From Microbulbifer sp. MKSA007 (GTDB taxonomy: Bacteria > Pseudomonadota > Gammaproteobacteria > Pseudomonadales > Cellvibrionaceae): a DNA stretch of 64,000 nt. Below, piece by piece: positions 53,548 through 62,444 of the stretch (position 1 is its first letter; each line of letters starts with the position of its first letter). The stretch spans positions 1 to 64,000 of the forward strand of contig CP128431.1 of assembly GCA_032615215.1 (NCBI GenBank), in the 5' to 3' direction. Made by a program: the position numbers and the translations under genes. Below the pieces are notes generated by a model. The model ran no database searches. It worked only from the letters and a program-made list of their open reading frames with translations, and was not told the DNA's origin.

Positions 53548-55947
53548 CTAACTTGCCTTGATGTAGCGAATCTTGCCGCCTGTCGAAATCGTTTCAGCCG
53601 CACGTAAAATCGACTGGGTGTCGATGCCGTAATGGGCATAGAGATCAGCGATGGTGCCTGTCTGCCCAAAGTGCTCCACACCAAGCGTGCGAATACTGTT
53701 GCCTTTGACCGCACCCAACCATGCAAGCGTTGCCGGATGGCCATCCAGAACAGTGATCAGCGAGCAATTATCCGGCACATCATCAAACAGGCGCTCAATA
53801 TGACTACGGGCATGCAACGCACCGCGATCTCTCGCGCGCTGTGCCGCTGTCCAGCCTGCATTGAGGCGGTCTGCAGACGTGATGGCAAGCAGCCCCACAT
53901 CACGGCGATCCTCTGCCATCAGGCCAACAGCGTTGATCGCTTCAGGCGCGACAGCACCGGTATACGCAATCACGATCTCTGCATTCGGCCCCGGTTTGCG
54001 CAGCCAGTAGGCACCATCGACAATATCCTGCTCTTCTTCCGGTGTGAAAGTACGCAGCGGTTGTTCCAAAGGACGGGTGGAAAGACGCAGATAGATGGAG
54101 CCACCGGTCTGATCCCGCAGCCACGTGCGTTCATCCGGATCGCCTTCACCATCGCGCTGCATATAGTCGAACCCAAAGCGCATAATAGTTGCCAGCTCAT
54201 CCACAAAGGCAGGCTCAAACGCCGCAAGTCCGTCCTGTGCCATCCCGATCAGCGGCGTGCTGATAGACTGGTGCGCCCCGCCTTCCGGTGCCAGCGTCAC
54301 ACCTGACGGCGTTGCAACCAGCATGAAGCGGGCATCTTGATAGCAGGCATAGTTCAGCTGGTCTGCGGCTCGCAGAATGAACGGATCGTAGACCGTACCA
54401 ATCGGCAACAAACGCTGACCATTGATGCTGTGAGACAGCCCCAACGCGGAAAGCAGCAGGAACAGGTTGGACTCAGCAATGCCCAGCTCAATGTGCTGGC
54501 CTTGCGGTGAGAACGCCCATTTGAACGTGGAAGGGATCCGTTCTGCCTTGAACGTATCGGCCAGCTCTTCCTTTGCAAACAATCCACGTTGATTGACCCA
54601 TGGGCCAAGGTTGGTGGAAACGGTTACATCTGGTGCAGTCGTCACAATATGCTTTGCCAGCTCGTCATCCTGCTTGGAAATTTCATGCAGGATCTGACCA
54701 AAACCCATCTGAGTCGAGAGCATCTTCTCCGCAGCATTTGGAGCAGGTAACTGCGGAGGAACAGGCACAGTCTTAGCGGAATACCGGCGGCTGCCTTTGG
54801 AGAAGAAGGGCGCTTCAGCAACAAACTTTTCCAAGTCCTGCGGGTCTGCAGCACTCTCCCACTTGTCCCACTCATGCCCTTCGCGAATGCCTTCCAGTTT
54901 GCGGTACTCTTCTATCTGCTTGGACGTCATCAACCCTGCATGGTTGTCTTTGTGTCCAGCAAGAGGAAGACCAAAGCCTTTGACCGTGTAGCATAGGAAA
55001 AGAACTGGCCGATCATGCTTGCCTGCCTTCTCAAAGGCTTCGATCAGGGAGGGTAGGTCATGACCACCCAGATTGCACATGAGCTTTGAAAGCTCTTCAT
55101 CACTGCGGCGCTCGATCAGTTCAGTGACTTCGCCCTGATCTCCCAGATCATCCAGCAGACGTTTACGCCACGCTGCACCACCCTGATAGGCGAGAGCGCA
55201 GTAAAGCTGGTTGGGGCACAAATCGATCCAATCACGCAGCTTGTTGCCACCCGGCTCTTTAAACGCCTCTTCCTGCAAACTGCCATACTTGAGGGTCACC
55301 ACGTCCCAACCGAAATTGCGGAAGATGCTTTCGAACTTCTCCCAAAGCCCTTCACGGATCACCGCATCCAGAGACTGGCGGTTATAATCCACGATCCACC
55401 AGCAGTTGCGCAGACCGTGCTTCCAGCCTTCCAGCAATGCCTCATAGATGTTGCCTTCGTCCATCTCCGCATCGCCAACCAGCGAGATCATGCGACCTTC
55501 CGGTGCTTTGTTGAGACCGCCATGGGCCTTCACATAGTCCTGCACCAGTGACGAAAACAGCGTCTGCGCGACACCAAGACCAACGGAGCCAGTTGAGAAG
55601 TCAACGTCATCAACGTCCTTGGTGCGTGATGGATAAGACTGTGCGCCATGAAATCCACGGAAGTTTTGCAGCTTCTCCAGGCTCTGGTTCCCGGCCAGAT
55701 ACTGGATTGCATGAAAGATTGGCCCGGCATGGGGTTTCACGGCCACCCGATCCTGTGGGCGCAGGCTATGAAAATAGAGCGCAGTCATGATGGTGCTGAT
55801 GGAGGCGCAGGAAGCCTGATGGCCGCCAACTTTCACATCACCAACATCAGCCCCACGTAGATGGTTGGCATTGTGAATGGTCCAAGAGGCAAGCCATCGC
55901 ACACGGCTTTCCAGTGTTCCCAAAGTTTCCAGTGAAGCTGCGCTCAT
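53548..55947 (-). CDS. Stand-alone AceE-like TPP enzyme (2-oxoacid dehydrogenase E1 / transketolase-like)
   Basis: A 799-residue homodimeric-type E1 protein. SCASISTIMTALYFHSLRPQ and HAIQYLAGNQSLEKLQNFRG form the N-terminal TPP domain. The cofactor motif is SLVGDAEMDEGNIYEALLEG, ending WWIVDYNRQSLD. The transketolase-like pyrimidine and C-terminal domains follow (GQHIELGIAESNLFLLLSAL, then TLGVEHFGQTGTIADLYAHY). It resembles MdeB (a proposed 2-oxobutyrate dehydrogenase E1) and AceE, yet no E2 or E3 gene is nearby. Start 55947 has GGGGAG upstream. With the aldolase-like gene it forms a two-gene operon. The reaction is unknown. Confidence 0.78.
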   Translation of the reverse strand: MSAASLETLGTLESRVRWLASWTIHNANHLRGADVGDVKVGGHQASCASISTIMTALYFHSLRPQDRVAVKPHAGPIFHAIQYLAGNQSLEKLQNFRGFHGAQSYPSRTKDVDDVDFSTGSVGLGVAQTLFSSLVQDYVKAHGGLNKAPEGRMISLVGDAEMDEGNIYEALLEGWKHGLRNCWWIVDYNRQSLDAVIREGLWEKFESIFRNFGWDVVTLKYGSLQEEAFKEPGGNKLRDWIDLCPNQLYCALAYQGGAAWRKRLLDDLGDQGEVTELIERRSDEELSKLMCNLGGHDLPSLIEAFEKAGKHDRPVLFLCYTVKGFGLPLAGHKDNHAGLMTSKQIEEYRKLEGIREGHEWDKWESAADPQDLEKFVAEAPFFSKGSRRYSAKTVPVPPQLPAPNAAEKMLSTQMGFGQILHEISKQDDELAKHIVTTAPDVTVSTNLGPWVNQRGLFAKEELADTFKAERIPSTFKWAFSPQGQHIELGIAESNLFLLLSALGLSHSINGQRLLPIGTVYDPFILRAADQLNYACYQDARFMLVATPSGVTLAPEGGAHQSISTPLIGMAQDGLAAFEPAFVDELATIMRFGFDYMQRDGEGDPDERTWLRDQTGGSIYLRLSTRPLEQPLRTFTPEEEQDIVDGAYWLRKPGPNAEIVIAYTGAVAPEAINAVGLMAEDRRDVGLLAITSADRLNAGWTAAQRARDRGALHARSHIERLFDDVPDNCSLITVLDGHPATLAWLGAVKGNSIRTLGVEHFGQTGTIADLYAHYGIDTQSILRAAETISTGGKIRYIKAS

Positions 55948-56140
55948 TAAACTCCCCGTCGGTTTCATTGGAATAATTATTATTCCGCGAGGCTATCAGG
56001 TTGCCCTGAGAATTAATGTCTTGAGCCGATTGATATACCTTCATGAATAAGGGAAATTTTTGAGCTTTGGTCCAATTTGAGGAAAATACTTCCGCCTAAC
56101 CTATTCGGAATGCATTTTTCAGCTCAACCCCTACGTAGAT

Positions 56141-57196
56141 TCACGCCTGATCATTGAGTGGGTTGGAGGACTTAGAGTGCCTCAGCAACAGCGGCACAAG
56201 GAAGGTCAGGAGCAGGAGGCGGAAGACGTGGTGGGCGGCGACGAAGGTGGGGTCTAGCCCGCTTTGCACGGCAATAGCTGCCATGGCTTCTACGCCACCG
56301 GGAGCAAAGGCCACGAATAGCAGGCTTGGGTCCAAACCAACCAGTGGCATGGCTAGTACGACGCCGACGATTGCCATGCCGACGGTGATGAGAGTAACAG
56401 CGATACCCGCACCGATGGCCTTTGCGAAAAGGTCTGGGCTAATGCCTTTGAAGCGGGTGCCGATCAAGGCTCCCATAACCAGAAATGAGCTGAGCGTGGC
56501 CCAGTCCGGCATCTTGCCCGGAGTGAACTCCGTCAGGTGCCCAAGCGAGGACACGAGCATTCCTCCAAGCAGGTAGGCCGCAGGCAGTTTCATCTTCAGG
56601 AAGATGGTTCCCACGAGAGCAGCGCCCAGCAGAAGATAAACTGCGGAGAGTGGGGTGATGTTTTGCGCCGGAAGGAAAGAGGTGCCGGTTTCTTCAAAAA
56701 GCAGAGTGATAAAGAGAGGCACGCAGATGGTGAGGAAGAGCACCCGCGTGCTTTGGGCAAGGCCGATACGCGTCACATCCGCCTTGGCATCTGCTGCCAT
56801 GCTGAGGATGTAGCTTAAGTGGCCCGGAGACGAAGCCAATGAAGCATTGTAGGCGTCAAAACCGAAGAAGCGCACCAGAACCATTCGGCTAAGAAACATG
56901 CTCAGGATAAGGCTGATACCGAGAGCGAGGAAGCTGGCAGGCCATGTTACGGCGGCATCAATGACAGCTGGTGTGACCCCAGAACCAATGCCTGTGCCGA
57001 GCACGATAAAGCACAGTGTCCGCAACCAAAGGGGAACGGTGACCGGCGCACCGAGCAGACCTCCAATGGAAACAGCCAGTGCAGAACCGGTGAGGGGGGC
57101 AGCGGGAAAACCGAGGAGAGAAAAAAGACCTGCTCCAGCGCCCGCAATCGCAAGCGTTATGGAAAGGTTGAAAAGGTCTTTTCTCTCAAATGTCAA
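56141..57196 (-). CDS. AbrB-family membrane transporter
   Basis: A 351-residue PF05145 (AbrB/AmoA-like) protein with about ten hydrophobic helices in two related halves: GFPAAPLTGSALAVSIGGLL with LRTLCFIVLGTGIGSGVTP in the first, LPAAYLLGGMLVSSLGHLTE with WATLSSFLVMGALIGTRFKG in the second. Such proteins are often encoded beside TctABC genes and may transport or help export carboxylates; function unproven. It starts 27 nt after TctA and ends the operon. Despite the name it is unrelated to AbrB DNA-binding regulators. Confidence 0.85.
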   Translation of the reverse strand: MTFERKDLFNLSITLAIAGAGAGLFSLLGFPAAPLTGSALAVSIGGLLGAPVTVPLWLRTLCFIVLGTGIGSGVTPAVIDAAVTWPASFLALGISLILSMFLSRMVLVRFFGFDAYNASLASSPGHLSYILSMAADAKADVTRIGLAQSTRVLFLTICVPLFITLLFEETGTSFLPAQNITPLSAVYLLLGAALVGTIFLKMKLPAAYLLGGMLVSSLGHLTEFTPGKMPDWATLSSFLVMGALIGTRFKGISPDLFAKAIGAGIAVTLITVGMAIVGVVLAMPLVGLDPSLLFVAFAPGGVEAMAAIAVQSGLDPTFVAAHHVFRLLLLTFLVPLLLRHSKSSNPLNDQA

Positions 57197-57223
57197 AATC
57201 TCAGTTTCCCAGCTGCTGTGTCA

Positions 57224-58741
57224 TCAGTCGCTTTCTGCGGCCTGCAGTTCTTGTTTGCGCACTCGGCGCGCGCGGATGGTTGGCAGCACGACCAGGATAA
57301 CTGCCAGAGCCAGCAGGCCCATGGTCATCGGGCGTTCCAGAATAAAGCCAATGCCATCGTAAAGCTGCATAGAGCGGGAGAAGTTATCTTCCAGCATGCT
57401 GCCCAGAATAAAGCCGATCAGCAGCGGAGCCAGCGGATAATTAGCAAAGCGCAGAAGCGTTGCGCACACCCCAAAGCCCACGAGCATCAGCAGTTCTGTC
57501 GCGTTGTTCTGCCCAATATATGCTCCCATCAGGGTGAAGAACAGAATGAACGGAATGAGAAAATTGCGAGGAACAGCCAGCACCTTAGCGATGTAAGGGA
57601 TCAGCGGCAGGTTCAGGATCAGCAGGATCACATTGCCCACATACATGGAGATGATCACAGACCAGAAGATCTCTGGTTGATCTACCATCAGGCGCGGCCC
57701 GGGCGATACGTTCAGTGCGATGAGAGCACCGAGCAGGATTGCAGTGGTTCCTGAACCCGGGATGCCGAGGGTGAGCAGGGGAACGAAGGAACCGGTACAC
57801 GCTGCATTATTGGCGGACTCGGGAGCAGCGAGACCTTTAACGGAGCCTTTGCCGAACTCAGCTTGTTCTTCTTTCGGAGCGATATTGCGCTCCACCGCAT
57901 AACCGAGGAAAGAAGCGATGGTCGCGCCAGCGCCGGGCAGAACGCCGATCAGAAAGCCCTGAATGGACTGGCGTCCAATCACTGGGGTGATCTTCTTGGC
58001 TTCTTCCTTGGTGATGCGCAGATCTTTGATGTCACCACCATTGCTACCGGAGTTGGAACGGGAAGGGTCCAGCACGAGGAACAGCGCTTCTGGCAGAGCG
58101 AACATGGCCATTGCTAATGTGATGAAACCGAAGCCAGACTGTAGATCCAGAATACCCATGGTGAAGCGTGGCTGGTTGAACAGCGCGCCTTCACCAACGG
58201 TTGCCATCATCAAACCGACCAGCGTCATCAGCAGCGCTTTTGCCACCTGTCCGCTGCCTGCAAAAGCGGCAATCGCAGATAGACCGACTACCATGAGCGC
58301 GAAGTACTCGGCGGAGTGGAAGAGCAGGGCGACAGAAGCCAGAGCCGGAGCAAAGATCATCAGCAGGATCGCGCCGATGCTGCCGCCTGCGAAAGAAGCG
58401 ATTGCGGCCACAGTCAGCGCTTTACCAGCCTTGCCCTGACGGGCTAGCGGATAGCCATCGAAGCTTGTGGCAACGGTGGAAGCCACACCCGGCGCATTGA
58501 TGAGGATGGAAGAAGTGGAACCACCAAAGATTGCGCCGTAGTAGACGCCTGCGAGCAGGATCAGTGCAGCGGAGGGGTCTCCAATGGAGATCGCCACAGG
58601 GATCATGATGGCGATGATGGACATGGGGCCGAGGCCGGGCAGCATACCGATGAACGTACCGATCAAGCAGCCGCCAATCACCATCAGCAGGTTAGAGAAT
58701 GAGAACGCCGTCGAGAGGCCAATCCAGATACCGTCTAACAT
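57224..58741 (-). CDS. tctA: Tripartite tricarboxylate transporter large permease
   Basis: A 505-residue TctA protein with about 12 hydrophobic segments. The N-terminal signature LMVIGGCLIGTFIGMLPGLG plus PMSIIAIMIPVAI and the internal repeat (GVLPGAGATIASFLGYAVER) are characteristic. It forms the membrane pore for di/tricarboxylates with TctB, fed by the periplasmic TctC. The TctB stop is nine bases upstream of its ATG. Confidence 0.95.
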   Translation of the reverse strand: MLDGIWIGLSTAFSFSNLLMVIGGCLIGTFIGMLPGLGPMSIIAIMIPVAISIGDPSAALILLAGVYYGAIFGGSTSSILINAPGVASTVATSFDGYPLARQGKAGKALTVAAIASFAGGSIGAILLMIFAPALASVALLFHSAEYFALMVVGLSAIAAFAGSGQVAKALLMTLVGLMMATVGEGALFNQPRFTMGILDLQSGFGFITLAMAMFALPEALFLVLDPSRSNSGSNGGDIKDLRITKEEAKKITPVIGRQSIQGFLIGVLPGAGATIASFLGYAVERNIAPKEEQAEFGKGSVKGLAAPESANNAACTGSFVPLLTLGIPGSGTTAILLGALIALNVSPGPRLMVDQPEIFWSVIISMYVGNVILLILNLPLIPYIAKVLAVPRNFLIPFILFFTLMGAYIGQNNATELLMLVGFGVCATLLRFANYPLAPLLIGFILGSMLEDNFSRSMQLYDGIGFILERPMTMGLLALAVILVVLPTIRARRVRKQELQAAESD

Positions 58742-58750
58742 TGTGGCCTC

Positions 58751-59236
58751 CTAGTTTAGAAATGTCGGCAGCGGGCTGAGGTAGATACCCAGCGTTTGCT
58801 GAACCAGATACCAGACGCCACCAGCAGCAACGGCGGCGACCGGTACGAGGATCGTGAAGCGTCGCTCGCCTAAGAGGGCTGCGCCAATCACAATGAAGAG
58901 CAGGGTGGAGAGCAGGAAGCCAGAAGGGCGCAACAGCAAGGCGTAGGCCACCATCAAAGCCAGCAAAAAGACTGCCTGTCCGATATTATAGTCCCACAAT
59001 CGGCTGAAATCGATCTCGTCCGCATCGCTCTCAGCGGGTTTCTTTTCAAAGCCGAGCAGAATGGCAAGGCTGGTGATTGCGGCCAATACTGCAATGACTT
59101 TCGGAAACGTGCTTGGCCAGATCGGGTTAAACCGCATGAAAGGCGGCAGGCCTGCGTCCATCATAAAGAACGCCGTGTATCCGTAGCTGAGGCTCACTGC
59201 CAAAATGACAAGAGCAATCCATCGGTCCAGTGCCAT
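58751..59236 (-). CDS. tctB: Tripartite tricarboxylate transporter small permease
   Basis: A 161-residue TctB protein with four hydrophobic helices (WIALVILAVSLSYGYTAFFM first). The FIRFNPIWPSTFPKVIA-like loop here reads MRFNPIWPSTFPKVIAVLAA and is typical. Two adjacent ATGs follow GGGAGGGG; the second (59236, MALDRW) has better spacing. It lies between tctC and tctA. Confidence 0.9.
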   Translation of the reverse strand: MALDRWIALVILAVSLSYGYTAFFMMDAGLPPFMRFNPIWPSTFPKVIAVLAAITSLAILLGFEKKPAESDADEIDFSRLWDYNIGQAVFLLALMVAYALLLRPSGFLLSTLLFIVIGAALLGERRFTILVPVAAVAAGGVWYLVQQTLGIYLSPLPTFLN

Positions 59237-59302
59237 CATCCCCTCCCGTTGGCGTGGCAAGTGGATGCGCCCATTAGAGTGCATCCCATTATTTTTATTG
59301 GT

Positions 59303-60286
59303 TTAGAGGAAGCCCAGCTTCTTCATGAGATCGCCGATGGCCTTTTCCTGTCCTTCAAGGAAAGCCTGGAAGTCTTCGCCGGAATTATGGATGTTGACCC
59401 AGCCATTACGTGCACGCACTTCTTCCCACTCAGGGGTGGCGTACATCTTTGCGATTGCTTCCTGATAAGCGGTCAGCTGTGCTTCTGGCAGGCCAGGAGC
59501 CGCGAAGAACCCACGCCAGTTGACGAAGGTGGTATCGATGCCCTGTTCCTTCATGGTTGGTGCATCACCATAAGCTGAAACGCGCTCATCCGCGGTTACA
59601 CCGATGATCTTCACTTCACCTGCCTTTGCCAGTTCAACTGCCTCAGAGAAGCCTGTTGAAAGCGCGGCAATCTCACCGGAAAGAAGAGCTGCCATTGCTT
59701 TGCCGCCGGCATCGTACGGGATGTACTTCACAGCAGTTGCATCTTCACCAGCAGCTTCCATCACCATGGCTGCAACGAGGTGGTCCATGCCGCCTGGTAC
59801 GGAGCCGCCGCCGATAGCAGTGCCGCGCTTGTCAGCTTTGTAGGCTGCCAGCAGATCGCCCATGGAGTTGATGGAACTATCTTTACCAACCACGATAGCG
59901 GCGTAGTCACCGATTGTGCCGGAAACCAGTGTCAGGTCGCGGAAGTTATGCGGGAACACACCGGTCAAAGAACGGATCACGATTGGTGTGGAGTTCACCA
60001 TCAGCGTGCCGTGCTGACTTGCTGCGTTCTCGATCAGATAACCGATGGCCTTACCGCCACCGCCGCCGGACATGTTCTCGTAGGATGCATTGCCGACAAG
60101 ACCGGATTTGGTCAGCGCTTCACCTGTGCCGCGTGCGGTGCCATCCCAGCCGCCGCCAGCGCCACCTGGAATGAGGAAGTGGATGCTTTCAACCACTGGC
60201 TCTGCAATTGAAGCTGCAGGTAGTGAGAAAGTCGCCGCGGCCATAGCCGCTGCCGCAACCAAGCGGCGCGCCCGAATAAAACTCAT
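59303..60286 (-). CDS. tctC: Tripartite tricarboxylate transporter binding protein (Bug family)
   Basis: A 327-residue periplasmic binding protein. The signal peptide covers about residues 1-29 (RRLVAAAAMAAATFSLPAAS). The Bug motif of the ligand pocket is SIHFLIPGGAGGGWDGTARG, and GGKAIGYLIENAASQHGTLM lies near residue 75. It captures citrate-like or other carboxylates and delivers them to TctAB. ATG 60286 follows GGGAGGACAAA. It is divergent from the TctD-like regulator by 108 nt and is presumably induced by it. Confidence 0.93.
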   Translation of the reverse strand: MSFIRARRLVAAAAMAAATFSLPAASIAEPVVESIHFLIPGGAGGGWDGTARGTGEALTKSGLVGNASYENMSGGGGGKAIGYLIENAASQHGTLMVNSTPIVIRSLTGVFPHNFRDLTLVSGTIGDYAAIVVGKDSSINSMGDLLAAYKADKRGTAIGGGSVPGGMDHLVAAMVMEAAGEDATAVKYIPYDAGGKAMAALLSGEIAALSTGFSEAVELAKAGEVKIIGVTADERVSAYGDAPTMKEQGIDTTFVNWRGFFAAPGLPEAQLTAYQEAIAKMYATPEWEEVRARNGWVNIHNSGEDFQAFLEGQEKAIGDLMKKLGFL

Positions 60287-60394
60287 TTTGTCCTCCCATT
60301 TGACAGGGGCAGCATTTGTCGCCCATGACTTACGTGAAAACACGGAAACCTGACACAAACCTGTCACCTCCTTGATTTTTTGGGGAAGCTAAAG
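60287..60394. promoter_or_regulatory. Divergent promoter region between tctC and the two-component system
   Basis: These 108 nt separate the two oppositely directed operons. The direct repeat ACCTGACACAAACCTGTCAC (60348-60367) contains two CCTG[AT]CAC half-sites 11 nt apart, the spacing expected for an OmpR/TctD-type tandem operator. Assignment is inference. Confidence 0.5.
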
Positions 60395-61062
60395 ATGAGA
60401 TTTCTTCTCGTTGAAGATAACGCCAAACTGGCCACATCCATCGTCGAGCGCTTGACGCTGGACGGCCATGTGGTTGATCACGCTGCTGAAATTTCGACTG
60501 CTGAGGACTTTATCTCAACGGCAGATTACGACATGATCCTGCTCGATATTATGCTTCCCGATGGCGATGGGCGAGATTTTCTAAATGAACACCGGAGCCG
60601 TCAGGATGATACTCCGGTCATCGTTCTGACCGCGCGCTCCGAAGTCTCTGACCGGGTAGGGGTGCTTGATCTCGGGGCCGATGACTACATCACCAAACCC
60701 TTTGATTTCTCAGAGTTAGAAGCCCGTTGCCGTGCTGTGATGCGTCGCAAATCCGGCGGTGTGACCAACGCAAAACGATTCGGTGATCTGGTATTCGATT
60801 CCTTAGCCGGAACATTGAAAATCGGCAGCAAAACAGTGAGCCTGCGCAACAAAGAACTGCGTCTTTTAGAGATTTTTTTCAGCGCTCCAGACGTTATTTT
60901 CTCAAAAACCAAGCTTGTAGACAGATTATTTTCGTATGACGAGGACGTCTCTGAGAATGCCATTGAGGGGTCTATGTGGCCCGTCTACGCAGGCATATAT
61001 CTTCCTCCTCCGTGCAGATCATCACCGTGCGCGGGCTGGGTTATCGGCTGAGCCTGACATGA
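60395..61062 (+). CDS. TctD-like OmpR-family response regulator, frameshifted
   Basis: A receiver domain (FLLVEDNAKLATSIVERLTL) with phospho-acceptor Asp51 in MILLDIMLPDGDG, the switch Thr in VIVLTARS and Lys in DDYITKPFD. It is followed by an OmpR-type winged helix (KTVSLRNKELRLLEIFFSAP). At the G4 run (60967-60970) the frame breaks inside the recognition helix region. Adding one G, or removing two, restores VYVARLRRHISSSSVQIITV and RGLGYRLSLT, with TGA at 61060-61062 overlapping the histidine kinase ATG (ATGA). Without correction the protein ends at 61051 with an unrelated tail and a damaged DNA-binding domain. ATG 60395 has GGGGAAG upstream. Confidence 0.82.
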
Positions 61063-62444
61063 CGTTAGAGGCCAACATCTCCGGCTCCATCCGCCGCCGT
61101 TTGACCCTACAGCTGCTTGGCATTGCCGCCGTGCTTGCGGCCCTGCTGTTTGTCATGGTGATGACTTACGCCAAGCAGGTGGCAGAAGAATCTCAGGATA
61201 ACATCCTGTCCGCCTCAGCCACCTCCATTCTGGACAGCGCGGCCATTCAGAGCGGGGAGGTCACCGTCGACATTCCATACTCAGCGCTTTCCATGCTGGG
61301 GAACGTGAGCGATGACCGCGTGTTCTACCGCGTTGTCGCAGATGGAAAGTACCTAACTGGATATGAGAGCTTACCCGATGCCTACACGGCGAAAGGGCGA
61401 GAGAACCACCGCTTCATCACCTCTCACTATCTGGGCGAGAGCATCCGTATGGTGTCGGCTACACGACGCCTATCCAATGCATCCGGACCTGTCGAAGTCA
61501 CTGTTTCTGTTGCTCAAACACTGAAGCGCCAACGTGAAACACTGGAGCGTATCTCCACAAATGCTGCATACCTCGGCTTCGGCTTCTTCATCGCCGCTGC
61601 GGTGTTAGGGGTGTTGACAGCTCAATCCGCAGTTCGGCCTGTACAGACGCTAGCCAACTCCGTTTCCAGAAGAGGCCCGCAAGACCTGCGTGCCGTGCAA
61701 GCCCCTGTTCCGGGAGAGATGGCCCCACTGGTGGTTGCGCTCAATCGCTTCATGGCTCGCCTGAAGAAGTCGCTGACCCGATCCGAAGAGTTCATCGCCG
61801 AGGCTGCCCACCGCATTCGCACGCCACTGGCAGTGCTGCGCACACAAGCTGAAATAGCCCTGCGCCGCGTGGAACGTCCTGAAAACAGAGCCGCGTTGAA
61901 AGAGATGATCCGCGCTATTGATGAAAGCTCGCGCGCGGCTGGCCAGTTGCTTGATCACGCCATGGTCTCCTTCCGCACAGACCATCTGGAAGTGAAGGAA
62001 ATCAATCTGCTGGAGTTGGCCGATGAAACATTGGAACGCTTACGGCCACTGGCAGAAATGCAGGACAAAACACTCAGCCTGCATGGGAGTGAACCGCCTT
62101 CCATCAAGGGTGATGCAATCCTCATTCAAAACGCTCTGAGCAACATTCTGGACAACGCCATCAAATACGCCCCGCAAGGGGAGGACGTGAAGATAACCGT
62201 CACTCATGAAGAGAAATGGGTGGTGCTTTCGGTCTATGATCAAGGTCCGGGATTTGTACCAGAAGACATCGAGAAGCTTACAGAACGGTTCTCACGCGGT
62301 CAAAACGCTGAGGACACCGTTGGCTCCGGTCTGGGGCTTACTATTGCCGAAGAAGTGACACAGGCACACGGCGGACACCTGAAACTTTCAAACAGAACAA
62401 ATGTCAGAGGCGCATGCGTATCCTTCTATTTCCCTCAGTCCTGA
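61059..62444 (+). CDS. TctE-like sensor histidine kinase
   Basis: A 461-residue membrane kinase. One helix near residues 15-37, a periplasmic TctE-type sensor domain, and a second helix (FGFFIAAAVLGVLTAQSAV) are followed by HAMP. The HisKA H-box is EAAHRIRTPLAVLRTQ; His-Arg-Ile replaces the usual His-Glu-Leu. Then come the N-box (ALSNILDNAIKYAP), DQGPGF and GSGLGLTIAEEV. The start at 61059 overlaps the regulator stop. It likely senses carboxylates, either directly or through the binding protein encoded next, and controls tctCBA. Confidence 0.88.
   Translation: MTLEANISGSIRRRLTLQLLGIAAVLAALLFVMVMTYAKQVAEESQDNILSASATSILDSAAIQSGEVTVDIPYSALSMLGNVSDDRVFYRVVADGKYLTGYESLPDAYTAKGRENHRFITSHYLGESIRMVSATRRLSNASGPVEVTVSVAQTLKRQRETLERISTNAAYLGFGFFIAAAVLGVLTAQSAVRPVQTLANSVSRRGPQDLRAVQAPVPGEMAPLVVALNRFMARLKKSLTRSEEFIAEAAHRIRTPLAVLRTQAEIALRRVERPENRAALKEMIRAIDESSRAAGQLLDHAMVSFRTDHLEVKEINLLELADETLERLRPLAEMQDKTLSLHGSEPPSIKGDAILIQNALSNILDNAIKYAPQGEDVKITVTHEEKWVVLSVYDQGPGFVPEDIEKLTERFSRGQNAEDTVGSGLGLTIAEEVTQAHGGHLKLSNRTNVRGACVSFYFPQS

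Noticed and set aside
56141..57196. AbrB as a DNA-binding transition-state regulator
   Set aside because: The protein is entirely membrane-embedded (PF05145-type); the shared name is misleading.
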